Shown: positions 29,949 to 41,034 of the stretch, piece after piece
Numbering within the stretch: position 1 is the first letter of the stretch
Layout of the letters: every line of letters begins with the position of its first letter
Source: Lineus longissimus
Taxonomy: Eukaryota > Nemertea > Pilidiophora > Heteronemertea > Lineidae
Assembly (NCBI RefSeq): GCF_910592395.1
Contig: NC_088308.1
Location: 14,647,501-14,709,500, forward strand
Length of the DNA: 62,000 nt
Direction of reading: 5' to 3'
Position numbers and translations under genes: made by a program
Notes under the pieces: model-generated
Told to the model about the DNA's origin: nothing
Database searches by the model: none
Seen by the model: only the letters and a program-made list of their open reading frames with translations

Positions 29949-30290
29949 TCAATTTCTCTTGATAATTTTCGGTTTTCGCATCATACGCTCTTTTTTGGAC
30001 CGCGCTGCCTCTTTTTGCAATTCGATGAGTTCCATTTTTGCTCTGTGTTCTTCTTGCAGGCAGGTTAATGCTTGCGATGTTTTTTGCAGAACCGGGTTTG
30101 CAGGACGTACAGAGGTAGCTGTAGGCTTAGGCTGAGCGATGGTCTGCTGAAGATGTTGACGCACTGTGGCTGAGGGACGAGATACGGTACTGGGAGCACT
30201 CACATTTGGTTGTTGTCCTGGAGGCGGGGTGACAATGGTGGAGGACGATGAGCTGTGTTGCGACCCTGTTTGCTGGGAGTGGTCAATTTA
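29949..30290 (-). CDS. Probable C-terminal exon of Harbinger Myb-like gene
   Basis: An open minus-strand segment rich in Ser/Pro/Thr/Gln then a charged helix ending KERMMRKPKIIKRN. Harbinger Myb-like proteins often have such a low-complexity linker and a basic coiled-coil tail. Further short open segments with acceptor-like ends (TTTCAG, about 30390 and 30705 on the minus strand) lie between it and the Myb exon. Exact splicing cannot be settled. Confidence 0.4.
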
Positions 30291-30868
30291 GGCTGAGGAT
30301 CAAACGAAGTGCAATTCGTCTCTGAAAGGGCATTGACAGTGGCCGACAGTTGACTTCGATCAGAAGCCTTCTTGCTATTTGCTCTTGAACTGAAAAAGAG
30401 ATGCGGTGAAATTTATTATAGTTACTATAGATATAATGATCTCGATAGAAGCGTGTCGTGAAAGTATTATTCTGCAAATGAATGTGTGTAATTCTATAAT
30501 CTGACGAGTGATGGTACCATCTGGAAAGGAGGGACCTCATTTGAGGCAGGCCTGTATAGGGCCTATGCTACAGCATTCGTGTTTCTTGCCCTATGGTAAT
30601 TCTACTGCACTGGGGTGATAACTGCTGGTTCTTCTCCCTCGCTAGAAAATCACCAATCTCATCATCTGTGTCATAATCATCTGCAGAAAAGTGGTTGTTG
30701 CTGAAAAATAAATGAAATTTATTCAATACTATTCCACTTGGATTAAATTAATTTTTGTTGCTGGTGCTTATTATTTCACATTTCAAATATCATAGCATCT
30801 TTTGCCAAATGTTTATGGGACATCGAGAAGAAAAAAACAAAACAAAAGTTGTTCGAATACTAAGCAAC

Positions 30869-31375
30869 CTACCTGTCATTTACACCTGTCGTGTTTGGTG
30901 AAGCATCATCAGCATCGCCTTCCGGGATGGTTGCTTGGTTGGTCAGTTGAGGAGCATCGTCGTCAAATAAGTTGTGGATTTGCTCTAAGTCCCCTTTGAT
31001 GATGCCTAAAATCGCCCATGTCTCATCATCAACGTCATTCACCTCAGGTAGTCCACCACCAGTTTTTGACATATCAATGTTCTTTTCTCGTGCTGTCGCC
31101 TTCACCTTGTTCTTCATCCGACGCCACAATTCTCGTAGATCTTTGGAAGTAGACTTGGACCTCTCAGGGAAATTTGCTGCCATTTCGTTTGCAATGTCGT
31201 CCCACGCCTGTTTCTTTTTCTTTGTCATAGTAGCATCGGCTCTTTTGCTTTCTACAACCTTTTCCCGCAAACGAACTGCCTCAATCAGGCCCATCCTTCG
31301 GTCGGATGTAAAATTTTCCGCCCTCTTCGTCTTCCCCCATGCTGACGGCAGTGTGACCACTTGACCGTAGGCTTT
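30869..31375 (-). CDS. Harbinger Myb/SANT-like DNA-binding protein, first exon
   Basis: This accessory protein helps bring the transposase to DNA and the nucleus in Harbinger systems. The exon shows a trihelix Myb/SANT-like domain: NFTSDRRMGLIEAV, AWDDIANEMAANF, LRELWRRMKNKVK, followed by an acidic tail. It ends at a donor-like AATGACAG/GTAGGT near 30874. The visible frame begins after a TAA upstream with no ATG before residue MGLIEAV inside the domain, so the start is in an unseen exon or has been lost. It is convergent with the transposase gene, as usual for Harbinger. Confidence 0.75.
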   Translation of the reverse strand, partial: KAYGQVVTLPSAWGKTKRAENFTSDRRMGLIEAVRLREKVVESKRADATMTKKKKQAWDDIANEMAANFPERSKSTSKDLRELWRRMKNKVKATAREKNIDMSKTGGGLPEVNDVDDETWAILGIIKGDLEQIHNLFDDDAPQLTNQATIPEGDADDASPNTTGVNDR

Positions 31376-31619
31376 GATTTATGTACTGCGAGTTACGTAA
31401 TTTCATGGCGCAGACGACGGAACAATAACAAAAACAGGCTTTTATTGAACGATTACACTGGTTGGTCCGCGTTCGTATAAAACATCGATGATCGAGCGTT
31501 GTGAATCTCTATTTAAACGTTCGTTTATCCATCCGCGGACAACAATGTTTTATCCTCCGTTTATAAGATAATCGGGCTTTACTTGCACGCACGATAAAAT
31601 GCCTTGATGAATTCCACCC

Positions 31620-32363
31620 ATAGTTTGGTTCGAAAACTATTCGCTGGATCAAAAGATTCGGCAATATAAACTGTAATTTTGGCTGAGAATGAATTTTTAA
31701 AGTGGGCCATGTTGACCCAATTTTCTGTGATATTTTGAAAACGCACATGCAACGTTCATGTTTTGATCGGCATTGGTCACGTGACCTAATTCCTACACGT
31801 TGATTGGCTGGATCGTCTGACGACGCGTTGTTGTTGGTAAACAAAACCATTTGCTAAATGATGGAAGCAACACAAGTCTTGTTTGAGAGGGTTTTCTCAA
31901 TTAACTATATCTTTATTTACATTAAAACAATTCAGATGATATGGACATGAATGTTATTCTTTGAATGTACAAATAATATGATTTTGAATGACATGAATGA
32001 TAGATGATGAATTAACATTATGAATAACATTTACAGGGTCGTTGCTTCAACTGAACCTGGAGGTCCCAGTACGCCTACAGTCAAGTGATGCGAGTGTGGG
32101 CCCACATTCTCCCATTTCCAATTAACATGAAGTCTTTCCTGATTCTTTCAAAAAAGAGCTAGGTATGTTGTCTTTGAAAAGTTCTAGGGGCCTATAAATA
32201 AAATTGCATCATAGATTCATACATGTTGACAACAATGAAATATAATGTGTAAATGACGTGTAATGATAGCACTGTCTTGTCACTTTGTCCTTTGCCATCA
32301 GAAGTATTGAGTTTGTGCAACATACATACTAATCTTGACCGACCCCTCATTCATATTTTTCAG
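31620..32363. other. Stretch with no recognised gene
   Basis: AT-rich non-coding DNA between the Harbinger right end and the start of decayed transposase-like coding sequence. Confidence 0.5.
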
Positions 32364-34738
32364 AAGATGACAGCTTTCTCCGCTTAAGAAATTGGTTCGA
32401 AGCCAAGGGGCGAGGAAGACGATGTGCTCTACCCAATGTTGCAGCAAACTATCGCCTGTTCCTTCAACTACACCTGCTTTGACTCGACTACAACAAGACA
32501 TGGCAATTTGTAGAGGAGATCCTGCTAAAGATATTTCCTCTTTTGTGCTCCTTGTGCCATCCTTGAACGTTGTGTTAGGGACTTCAAGAAACAGTTGCCT
32601 TGTATTGTGAACAGGATTACAAGGAGTTTCTTGGCCGACCTGCTGTGAATTTGCCTGCACTTGTGCAGTATAGTCTGAAGAATGGATTTCTTATTTCTTC
32701 AGAGGATCTCGAAGACTTGGACTTAGTGCGCAAACCAAAGTGACTCACCTCACACAAGAATGTGATCGCCATATTCTTACCATTGACGACAATGCTCTGG
32801 AAACTAAGGAGGGGAAAAAGTACAGCGACCAAATTGTGAAGTGCACAATCCAATTGATTGGAGAGGTTGTCATCGCCGCTGCCAAATGCCCACAAGTCAT
32901 ACAGTGTATTGCCAATATGTTTGAGAAAGACATTCCACTGAAAAAGTTGCCATCACTCCGTACCTCACTTCGAATTGCTGACAGGGGTCATGTTTTACCG
33001 AAAGTTCACCTGGCTGACAACAACATGATTTGACTTACACACATATGGTACTACTCGTGACCACAGGAAATATGTCGGGAACCAGGCAACCCTTGCAGAA
33101 GGATCGGTTATGTTGTTGGGGTATACCATGGTAGTTACAGAGGACACAAAAACTTTAGTTGATGTTGCTGTCTCCCTTCTAACGGAATTGACCGATGTGT
33201 ATTCGAGCAGTCCAGAAGAGCTTGAGTTCTCCTTCAAGAAGATGTTGAAGAATATGGTTGCTTTAATGTCTGATTGCGCCAGCGTCATGAAGCCGTTCAA
33301 CAGTGCGTTTAATGCCAAGAAGGATGAGATCCTGGGAGATAACACTCAGCTTAAGTTGATATACTGCAGTGCTCACTTTCTCCTGGGGCTAAGTTCGGAA
33401 GAGGAAAAAGCTATCAAAGCTTCGCAGATCACCCTGGGGCACGCCATTGGAAGGGATACCATGCCAGTTTTCAAATCTTTCAAAGGATCGGCAGAGTGCG
33501 CTGTTTCCAGATTAATCCGGACTGCATGTGACGTCCTTGGACCCAGAGGAGATGATATTAGTGGATGTCGCGATGCCTTGGAAGCCTACTTCCAACTAAA
33601 GGGGATTGAATCGAACTTTAAAAGCTACCGTGGGAACCGTTTCAACAACTTCTTTTGGAGTGCAGCTGCCATTTACCACCATCGCCAAGAGATCATCTTT
33701 TTCTTCTCAAACTTCAACAGTAATCTCAACTTGAAGCTGCAGAGTGTCCTCGCCGATCTCCAGTCAGATGAGGTAGTGTGTCTGTTAGCTGCTGTCGGGA
33801 TCACCTACTTTGTTGTAACAGGCCCTTACTGGAACCTGATATGGAGCAGTACCCATTACTTGGACTTGTACAAATACTTTGAACCCATGACAGAAATGTT
33901 TGAAGCTTTTGCACAGGATCCCTCGCCACTTCTTGAAGACAAGGCGTCAATCATCCCAGAGTTCAGCGTAAAAGGACAACAACCAATACAGCTGTCACTA
34001 AATGATGTGCCAAATAGGGACTTACTGTTTTCTACTTTCCAGAAACTCTTCTCAGGATTTCATGCTGTAGCATTACGCCAACTGAGTGACTTCCTTCCCA
34101 ATGGAGTCTACTACAACGTTCAAGATCCAGACCTCTGCACCAAAATGCAGCACTGCCAACTAACAAACCTGACTGGTGACGCCAACCTCGCTGATCTAGA
34201 CTTCAGTATGTTTACCAGATGACATTCATCTCTCCAATACCGCAGTTTCCAGAACATGATTAATCGGAACAAGACCATGTCAGCATGGTTCGGTCAGAAG
34301 TCCGCTCTTGAACAAGAAAGGCTGTTGAAGTTGTCTGCACAGAAGGCTGGTAAATTGCGCAAGAAACATATTCAAGAAGAGAAGGAATTCATCATGAAAG
34401 GGAAAGAAAGGCTCGAAATGGCAAGGCAGGATATCGAAGCAAAGAGACTTAAACTCACAGTTCAAAAAGCAAACATTACAGCCACTGTGAAGGAAAACGG
34501 AGGACCTTGTCTCAAACCAAGAGATGAAGATGCACTCGTGAGAAGGTTCGATAGAGTTACTGCTAGGAAAGCTGCTCTGAATCCTGGCGTGAAGCATCCT
34601 TCCCTCAAGACGTCCAGACTGACCTGTGATGTGATTGTCAAGAACCTGAAGGCCTTCCTCCTTCAATTGCAAATAGAAGATAAGAACGATGGTAAGCAAT
34701 ATTCATTTATTACATTAGTCAATCAAAAGTCACCATAA
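32364..34738 (+). pseudogene. Decayed transposase-like gene (unclassified DxASVMK family)
   Basis: A protein-coding region in several frames: fragments from about 32364, then 32740-33033, 33110-34222 and 34256-34738. Internal stops and frame changes lie between them (e.g. after NNMI at 33033). Conserved-looking blocks are a Lys-Tyr-Val-Gly segment near 33070, MSDCASVMKPFN near 33270, IYCSAHFLLGL near 33360, YRGNRFNNFFWSAAA near 33630, and a charged helical tail ending at a donor-like GATGGTAAGC (34691). I associate the MSDxASVMKxFN block with a repeated invertebrate protein family of transposon type. No name is claimed. It lies on the same strand as, and 0.8 kb before, the RAG1-N-like ORF. 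Confidence 0.55.
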
Positions 34739-35521
34739 TAATAATATTGCTAGAAATATAATTGAAAATGTTAAATAAGATTTACTCGATATCCAGTATG
34801 GTACTTTGCAATGTTCCTGTTGATACTTTCAGAATCCGGTGCCACAACCCCGACCACTGCACACGGCGGTTCAAATCACCACAAATTGTGTGTTTTAGTT
34901 TTCTAGGCCACAGCAGTGATAATCATCAGCGGAAACGGGGTCACTGTCATCTCCTTGGAAATACCTTTGTTTCAAAATGGCGGCCATGAATAGAATAGTG
35001 TGAGGTCTGCCACTTCTAATGACTAATAAATGTCTGTCTCTACGTGAACTTTGTGTTTTCTTGTTTACTGCTTCCCATATCACATATCTGATCATTAAGG
35101 TCAAATTCTTTTTTTGCTTCTCATTCTTAAAAGTGGTTTACACGTGGCATGACTGTAGCATTGGATTATGTGTGGTTTCCTCATGAAAGTGGATAATCTA
35201 GCGTAGAATTGTGGGGGGTTTTCTGGTTCTGAGGCCAATTTTGTTTCTTTTATTCAATAAAGGATATCCTCAAATTTCGGAATATATCAGTATTAGTCTG
35301 TTAGGATTTGGATATTTCATGAATTCAAGGTTATTTTGAACACCCATTGTCAAGGTACCTGTGAGTAGATTTTTCACTATTCTTGTAAATTTTGTGTCTT
35401 TTCCATTCCTTTAAGCTTGATTTCATGTTGATATGTTTTCTTTTTGTTGTTTCATTGTTTGTAGCATGCATTATTTTGATATCATTGCATTGTAATATGT
35501 CATTTTAACCTCTTTTTCACC
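34739..35521. other. Gap between transposase-like pseudogene and RAG1-N-like ORF
   Basis: A short open segment after TTTCAG at about 34831 could be a last exon of the pseudogene. The rest is AT-rich and non-coding. Confidence 0.4.
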
Positions 35522-36304
35522 ATGCACGATCAAATTACTCATGTGAACAATATTAATAGGGTGTGCAGAATATGTCTGAGACCAGCACAATCACCAAGTC
35601 AAGCTCAGAAAAGAAAATCACCTCTTTTGTGCAATAACTATGTAGAAGGGATTTCTTCCACCTGGTGTTTAGATATTCAGTGTGACGTTGCAGGGCAACA
35701 CCCAGATAAATTGTGCATGCTGTGCTATATCTTCATGAAGAAATATTCACCAGATTCATCTGTAGTTGCAGAGCAGAGAGTTTTGGCTGCTGATAATGAG
35801 CGGTTATTCACTCCATTCATTCTAACTGAGGAGTCATGTAAAGTCTGTGCCAAAGTTGCTATTTATAAAAGGGGTGGGTGTAATGCGAGAGAAAAAAAGA
35901 AAGCAGGGCGACCCAGTAAGAAGAAACTAGACTTTGTTCTAGAAGATGCAGCAGATGGGATTTTTCAGCATTTATTTCCAGCTCATGAACAACGTATTCC
36001 CCTGTTAGGTGAATATGAAATTGTCGGTTTATCAGAGGAATTAAGTTCTACTTTTATTTGCTGTTCGAACATATATCAACCCCAGTCAGTCATAACCCCA
36101 TGCCAGCATGTATTTTGTTCATCTTGTTTAAGCGTTTTGTTTTGCAACGCAAGGCTCAATACAATCAGTTGCCCTGCTTCTATCCTAAAAGAGCACCATA
36201 CTCACAACCATCCAGAACTGAAGAAGAAGGGAGCCGAGGTGTGCGGATCGAATCAGAAAAAGGGAACAGGAAAGCTTAAGAAGACAGACAATTTGGATGA
36301 CTAG
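35522..36304 (+). CDS. RAG1 N-terminal-like zinc/RING protein (N-RAG-TP type)
   Basis: The 260-aa intact ORF follows the order of zinc ligands in the non-core N-terminal region of RAG1: CRIC at 15-18, HPDKLCMLC at 60-68 followed by a basic/aromatic stretch, SCKVC at 105-109, a basic KKKAGRPSKKK patch at 125-135, then a RING-like finger with TPCQHVFCSSC at 192-202. The first RING pair is CC (180-181) rather than CxxC, so zinc binding there may be altered. No RAG1 catalytic core follows. Stand-alone RAG1-N proteins are known from mobile elements called N-RAG-TP in molluscs and other invertebrates. A likely role is DNA/protein binding or ubiquitin ligation for a transposase. It may belong with the decayed gene upstream. 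Confidence 0.7.
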   Translation: MHDQITHVNNINRVCRICLRPAQSPSQAQKRKSPLLCNNYVEGISSTWCLDIQCDVAGQHPDKLCMLCYIFMKKYSPDSSVVAEQRVLAADNERLFTPFILTEESCKVCAKVAIYKRGGCNAREKKKAGRPSKKKLDFVLEDAADGIFQHLFPAHEQRIPLLGEYEIVGLSEELSSTFICCSNIYQPQSVITPCQHVFCSSCLSVLFCNARLNTISCPASILKEHHTHNHPELKKKGAEVCGSNQKKGTGKLKKTDNLDD

Positions 36305-38062
36305 TTTGAACACTTATACACCTGCTTGGTGATTGAATACTGCCTGATCTGAAGTGTGATCTGTCAGTTTTCTATTTTATTCTGTGCTTAAAGCTATTGC
36401 ACCTTATGTTCGTTGTGTGAATTTATACAATATCAGTTTTAATTCTTCTGGGAATTTCGGTTTTAACAGAAAGAAGATTATGATATTGATTACAATGTAA
36501 GTTTGTGCATTGTGTGGCTTGGATGGAGTTCATATTTGCATTTGTTATAACCAATAATGAATTTGATTTCCAGACATTTCATCATCAGATTTTTTAATTT
36601 CAGATATTAAAAGTAGTGGGTTAACGTACTATGTTTTTGCTGTCAAATTTACAAAAACCTGTTCATTTGATATTAAAATCCATAATGAATGTTTCTGTCA
36701 TTTAATACACCATTGTAACACTGTTAAACATCAATATTACCCACAGTATACATTGACCAATAAGACTAACATTTGATGTGCAAGCGGCCACAGACTGAAA
36801 TGGAGCAACTTTCAATTGCAAAAGTTGATCAGGGAAGTAAATCCTAACACCAAAGTTTTTACTGTTTCTGAAAGATGAAAAGATTCTCTTGATTATGGTA
36901 ACTAAATTGTGTTCATAAGAACCAGAGATCAGTTATCAAAAGATTAATTAAAACACGCATAATGTACATGCAGAAAAATACTCGCAGAAGTTGACTTGCT
37001 TGTAGCTCAGTAACTACTGAACCGATTTCAGTGATTTAAACACCCAGTTATAGCCTGGAATGTCTATTTCAAGACACACACTGTCCCACCTCGGTAACCC
37101 CATCCAGGAAGCAAGTAAAAATAGAATAATATGTGAGCCCCAGTCATGCGAGGTCAGCAGTTGATTGTCTGAACTCCAAGTAGGCCAGTTTAGATCATTG
37201 GAATGCGATAGGTAACTACTATGGCCTAGAAACTAAAACACACACACTGAACCGCCGTGTGCAGCAGCAGGAGATGAAGAATCGGACGATGATCATGATG
37301 AACCCACTGAAGAAGAACTGGCCTTTCCACTAGATGAATCTGATTGGGCGTCTGACTTTGAGTCAACTCAATTGGATTCTGAATCAGAGTCATCTGAACC
37401 AGAGTCCCGAGTTGGAAGAATGAGAGTTGAGCGAAAATGAAAGTTAATTCTATGTTTGTATTCCACAGTGCTTTTAATGTTAATTCTATGTTTGTATTCC
37501 ACAGTGCTTTTAATGTCTCATCAGTAATTGGCAGACTGTGGACTGTACAACTACAAGACAATAAGATTCTGGAACAGAAGTTCAAAACCTATGTGGAGCG
37601 TTTCTGCTGAATAGTGGGTAATGGCTAATGTTGACATGACATTGACAATCTTGTGAGCAAATCTTGTATCTTTAAATTACTTTTTGTGCATTTTGTGATG
37701 ATAGTGGTATTTTTACACCTTTATGTCATCCTTATCAACCATTTTCAATGAAATATCTGTATCCAGTGGCCATTGCCATGACATGCGATTTTGGTGAAAA
37801 TATTTCATCTCACAATAGAGCAAAATCCACAAGAGATAGAGTTAAAAGGTCAGTTTTAATAGATTTAGAAGGCCAATGTTTCTTACATGTCAAATTTTCA
37901 TACATACAGATTAAAACCTAAATATTTTATTCAAATGTGAAAATTGTCAAATTTTGCCATTTTCGCAACTTTTTTTCCGCTCTGATTGTTTTGCTCTGTA
38001 AGCATGGTTGAGGGCTAATAACTTTTGTTCCAAGTAACCTAGTACCCTTAGAATAATTAGAG
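36305..38062. other. Mostly non-coding, with an acidic open segment and a 37-bp tandem duplication
   Basis: 37237-37440 is open on plus and would encode a highly acidic peptide ending RVGRMRVERK without an upstream ATG. It might be an exon remnant. A 37-bp unit (start TTAATTCTATGTTTGTATTC) is perfectly doubled at about 37443-37516. Confidence 0.35.
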
Positions 38063-39396
38063 GTAATGTACTCACCCTGTTACGGCTACGTAAATCCTGT
38101 GGTTGACCAAACGTTGGGTCGTTGAGCTCATCCATACTATCTTCGTCATACGGTAGTGCAGTTATCGGATGTTCTAGTAAAAGGTTTGACTGTGTCAGTG
38201 GTGTCACATCAACATCCTCAGCAGGCGGTCATTCAAACCTGCTTCCACTTCTATCAATAGCGTATTGAGTTCATCAACTGACACAAAGGCCCGACCTAGC
38301 ACTTTTTTGAGTGAGGTTTTCATTAGTCCTATCAGTCTCTCCCAGAAACCAACCCACCAAGGGGCACGTTTGGGAATATTTATCCACTGTACACGACGAT
38401 TTGCCAGTTATCTCCTGACTGTGCGTGATTTAAATAGTTCGGCGAGGTCATTAGCGGCTGCTACAAAATTTGATCCATCTGACACCATTTTGTGGGGAAG
38501 AGAACGTCGGGCAACGAATCTCCGAAAAGCCCTTAGAAATGCCTCAGATGACATGTCCAGTACCAACTCTAGATGAATCGCACGCGTGACAGCACATGTG
38601 AAGAGGCAAATGTACACCTGTTTCTTTCGTCTCACCCCTGGCAAATAAAGCTCCGGTGAAGTCAACGCTCGTCACCATGAACGGAGGGGCCTCCAGTAAT
38701 TGGAATGATTGCAGTGGTGCGGGAATCTGTTTCTTGTGCGGTTTGCTGTTGACGACCTGACAAATGACACATTTTCGCAACAAATTTTTTACAGTGATCC
38801 GGATTTATGTTATCCAATATCAGTGACTGATGTTAATAATTGTCGATTGTAGTCCTGAATGATTTGTCTTCGTGTGACAGTCAAGAATGATGAGATTTGC
38901 AAGTTTATTTTTCGGATGTATCAAGATAGGAAACATCATACTGTATTGCATGGGCGCATTATGGAGTCGGCCACCGACTCTCAAAATATCATCATTGTCT
39001 ATAAACAGACGTAATTGTTACGCTAGAGTTCCGAGTGTTTCTGCTTTCTGTTTCAAGTTCTTGAGCTCAGTTTTATAGTAATACGTTTGAGTATCTTTGA
39101 TCAATCTGCATTCTGATTCATTTATCTCCTGCGCATTTAACTCTCCATGTACACGATTTTCACTTTTTGGCCTTGCGATTGTTGACAAAACGCATCACAA
39201 GAGCGCTAATGAGTAAAAGTTGCCGCAGTGAACTGTATATCTCTGAATCAACAATGTACATAATCCCGCATGGCGCAGCAGGTTGGCAGGCGACTTTATC
39301 TACACTAATGTCAATAGCTTCCTCGTTGGCGATAGTAACGAGGAAAGTTTTTGCATCAAGTACATTACAAGATGGCCAATTTTCGGTTTTTAGCCA
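38063..39396 (-). pseudogene. Integrase part of old BEL/Pao copy
   Basis: Pieces include EIYSSLRQLLLISALVMRFV (39200s), CVICQVVNSKPHKKQ, SVDFTGALF, FTCAVTRAIHLELV, VSDGSNFVAAANDL, and the C-terminal LLEHPITALPYDED near 38170. These lie in several frames. Sequence homologous to BEL stops near 38063. Confidence 0.75.
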
Positions 39397-39401
39397 GTCT
39401 G

Positions 39402-40692
39402 CTTTATCCGCTGCCTTCGACACAATCGATCACAAGATCATGATATCACGTCTACAAACTGTTTTTGGTATCCAGGGCAGTGCGCTCTCATGGTTTGAAT
39501 CATACTTGTCTGATCGTCAATTTAGGGTCAAGGTCGGCTCTAGTTTGTCCGACACCTACAAGTTGCAGTCTGGTGTACCCCAAGGAAGTGTTCTGGGGCC
39601 ATTACTTTTTTCATGCTACACCTACCCATTGGATGAGATCATTGCCAATCACGATATTAGCGGCCATTTTTACGCTGACGACACACAGAGCTGGCACGCG
39701 TTCAGCTTTTATGACTCTACCTCACTAGCCCAAGTGATCACTAAAATTGAACACTGTCTAAGCGATGTGCGCCTTTGGATGATGGAGAATAAGCTCAAAC
39801 TAAACGACTTAAAAACAGAGTTTTTACTGCTTCGTTCTCCTTATCAAAATGACAAGTTACTGTTCAGTGATGTCTGTCTTAAAATCGGTGATGCAAAAAT
39901 TCGTTCAAGCGAGTCGGCGCGCAATCTCGGGGTGCTTTTTGACAATAACCTTACTTTTCACAAACAAATATCACAGGTTGTTTCGTCCGGGTTCTTTTAC
40001 CTGCGCAAGATTGCGTCAGTCAAGAAATATCTACCTGAAGACCTTTTAGGTAATCTTGTACATGCTTTTATTACATCTAGACTCGATTTTGGTAACTCAT
40101 TGTACTATGGTCTCCCTCTCTGTGAAATTAACCGCCTCCAGAAACTTCAAAACCAAGCAGCAAGACTCTTGACGGGTACTAGAAAATATGATCACATCAC
40201 GCCTGTTTTATATGACCTTCATTGGCTCCCCGTTCAACAACGTATTAAGTTCAAAATTTTAACCTTCGCTTTCAAAGCCGTGCAGGGCACCGGCCCCAAC
40301 TATCTTCAGCTTCCACTCCAGCGTCTTAGGCAGGGAACCAGAGCTCACTCGGCTCCTGCCCTGGAGTGGAAACATTCCAAAAAAGTCACTGCTGGTGATA
40401 GAGCTTTTGGGGTCTGTGCTCCGCGGCTTTGGAATGCATTGCCCACACATCTTAGGCAGATTGTATGTTTTAAAAGTTTTAAACAATGCATCAAGACATA
40501 TTTGTTTAAGGAAGCCTTTTATCACTGATTGTTTTAACTATGTTTTAAACTGTCCTGTAATTGTTTTAATCATGTTTTAAATGTCTTTCCTATTATTACT
40601 GTATGAATGTACTTTTGTAAAGCGCTACTGGCAATTAATTTTTAAGTGGCGCTATAAAAATAATAAATTATTATTATTAAATTATTATTATT
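39402..40692 (+). mobile_element. 5'-truncated L2-like LINE insertion
   Basis: 1291 bp flanked by GTCTG (39397-39401 and 40693-40697). It is inserted in the RNase H-integrase linker of the old BEL copy. It ends in a 3' tail GGCGCTATAAAAATAATAAA followed by (TTA)n, typical of L2-type elements. Confidence 0.85.
39405..40528 (+). pseudogene. L2-like LINE reverse transcriptase, C-terminal ~370 residues
   Basis: The open frame starts inside the palm at LSAAFDTIDH, with SGVPQGSVLGPLLF, catalytic FYADDTQ, then LNDLKTEFLL, the thumb and a C-terminal domain with YDLHWLPVQQRIKFKI, typical of L2/CR1 group elements. The frame is intact to the stop at 40528, but the endonuclease and fingers are missing through 5' truncation. 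The ORF that reads in from 39167 gains its first 80 codons from antisense BEL sequence. Confidence 0.88.
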
Positions 40693-40697
40693 GTCTG

Positions 40698-40986
40698 GTC
40701 CGTTCCACCACAGAGTATTTTGAGACAGGTTTTCTGCAGAGATTCCTTGTGAAACCAGGTCTGCTGGGTTTGCATCTGTGGGGCAATATCTGAATTCGGA
40801 AATGATGTCAAAGGCTTTGATTTCGATGATGTGATTCGGGACGAAACACTGCAGTTTTTTGTCACTGCGAAGCCAGTGAAGCACTATCTGGCTATCAGAC
40901 CACAGTGCACATCCTTTGATATCTAGTTGCTGTTTCAAGCTTTGGTGTACAAAGTTAATCAAGCGTTCGCCTAATAAGGCTGCCAT
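40698..40986 (-). pseudogene. RNase H part of old BEL/Pao copy
   Basis: Open fragment with ALWSDSQIVLHWLRSDKKLQ and the BEL motif TDANPADLVSQG. It runs straight into the LINE at 40697. Confidence 0.75.
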
Positions 40987-41034
40987 AAGTTCTGCGCGCT
41001 ATATAGTTAGTGTTTTTACAGGAGTTACTCTTGC

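Larger units (their letters stand above)
28436..31619. mobile_element. PIF/Harbinger DNA transposon
   Basis: Terminal inverted repeats GGGTGGAATTCAGCAAGGCA (left) and its near mirror (right, ending at 31619) are flanked by ATA on both sides, a 3-bp duplication as in Harbinger elements (usually TWA). It contains the two expected convergent genes: a DDE transposase (plus) and a Myb/SANT-like protein (minus). The transposase has one internal stop, so this copy is probably non-autonomous. Confidence 0.88.

Noticed and set aside
37237-37440. Acidic segment as a piggyBac N-terminus
   Set aside because: Acidic composition only; no TTAA/CCC ends around it and no start codon.
39167-39404. N-terminal extension of the LINE ORF
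   Set aside because: These codons are antisense BEL integrase sequence left of the GTCTG target duplication.
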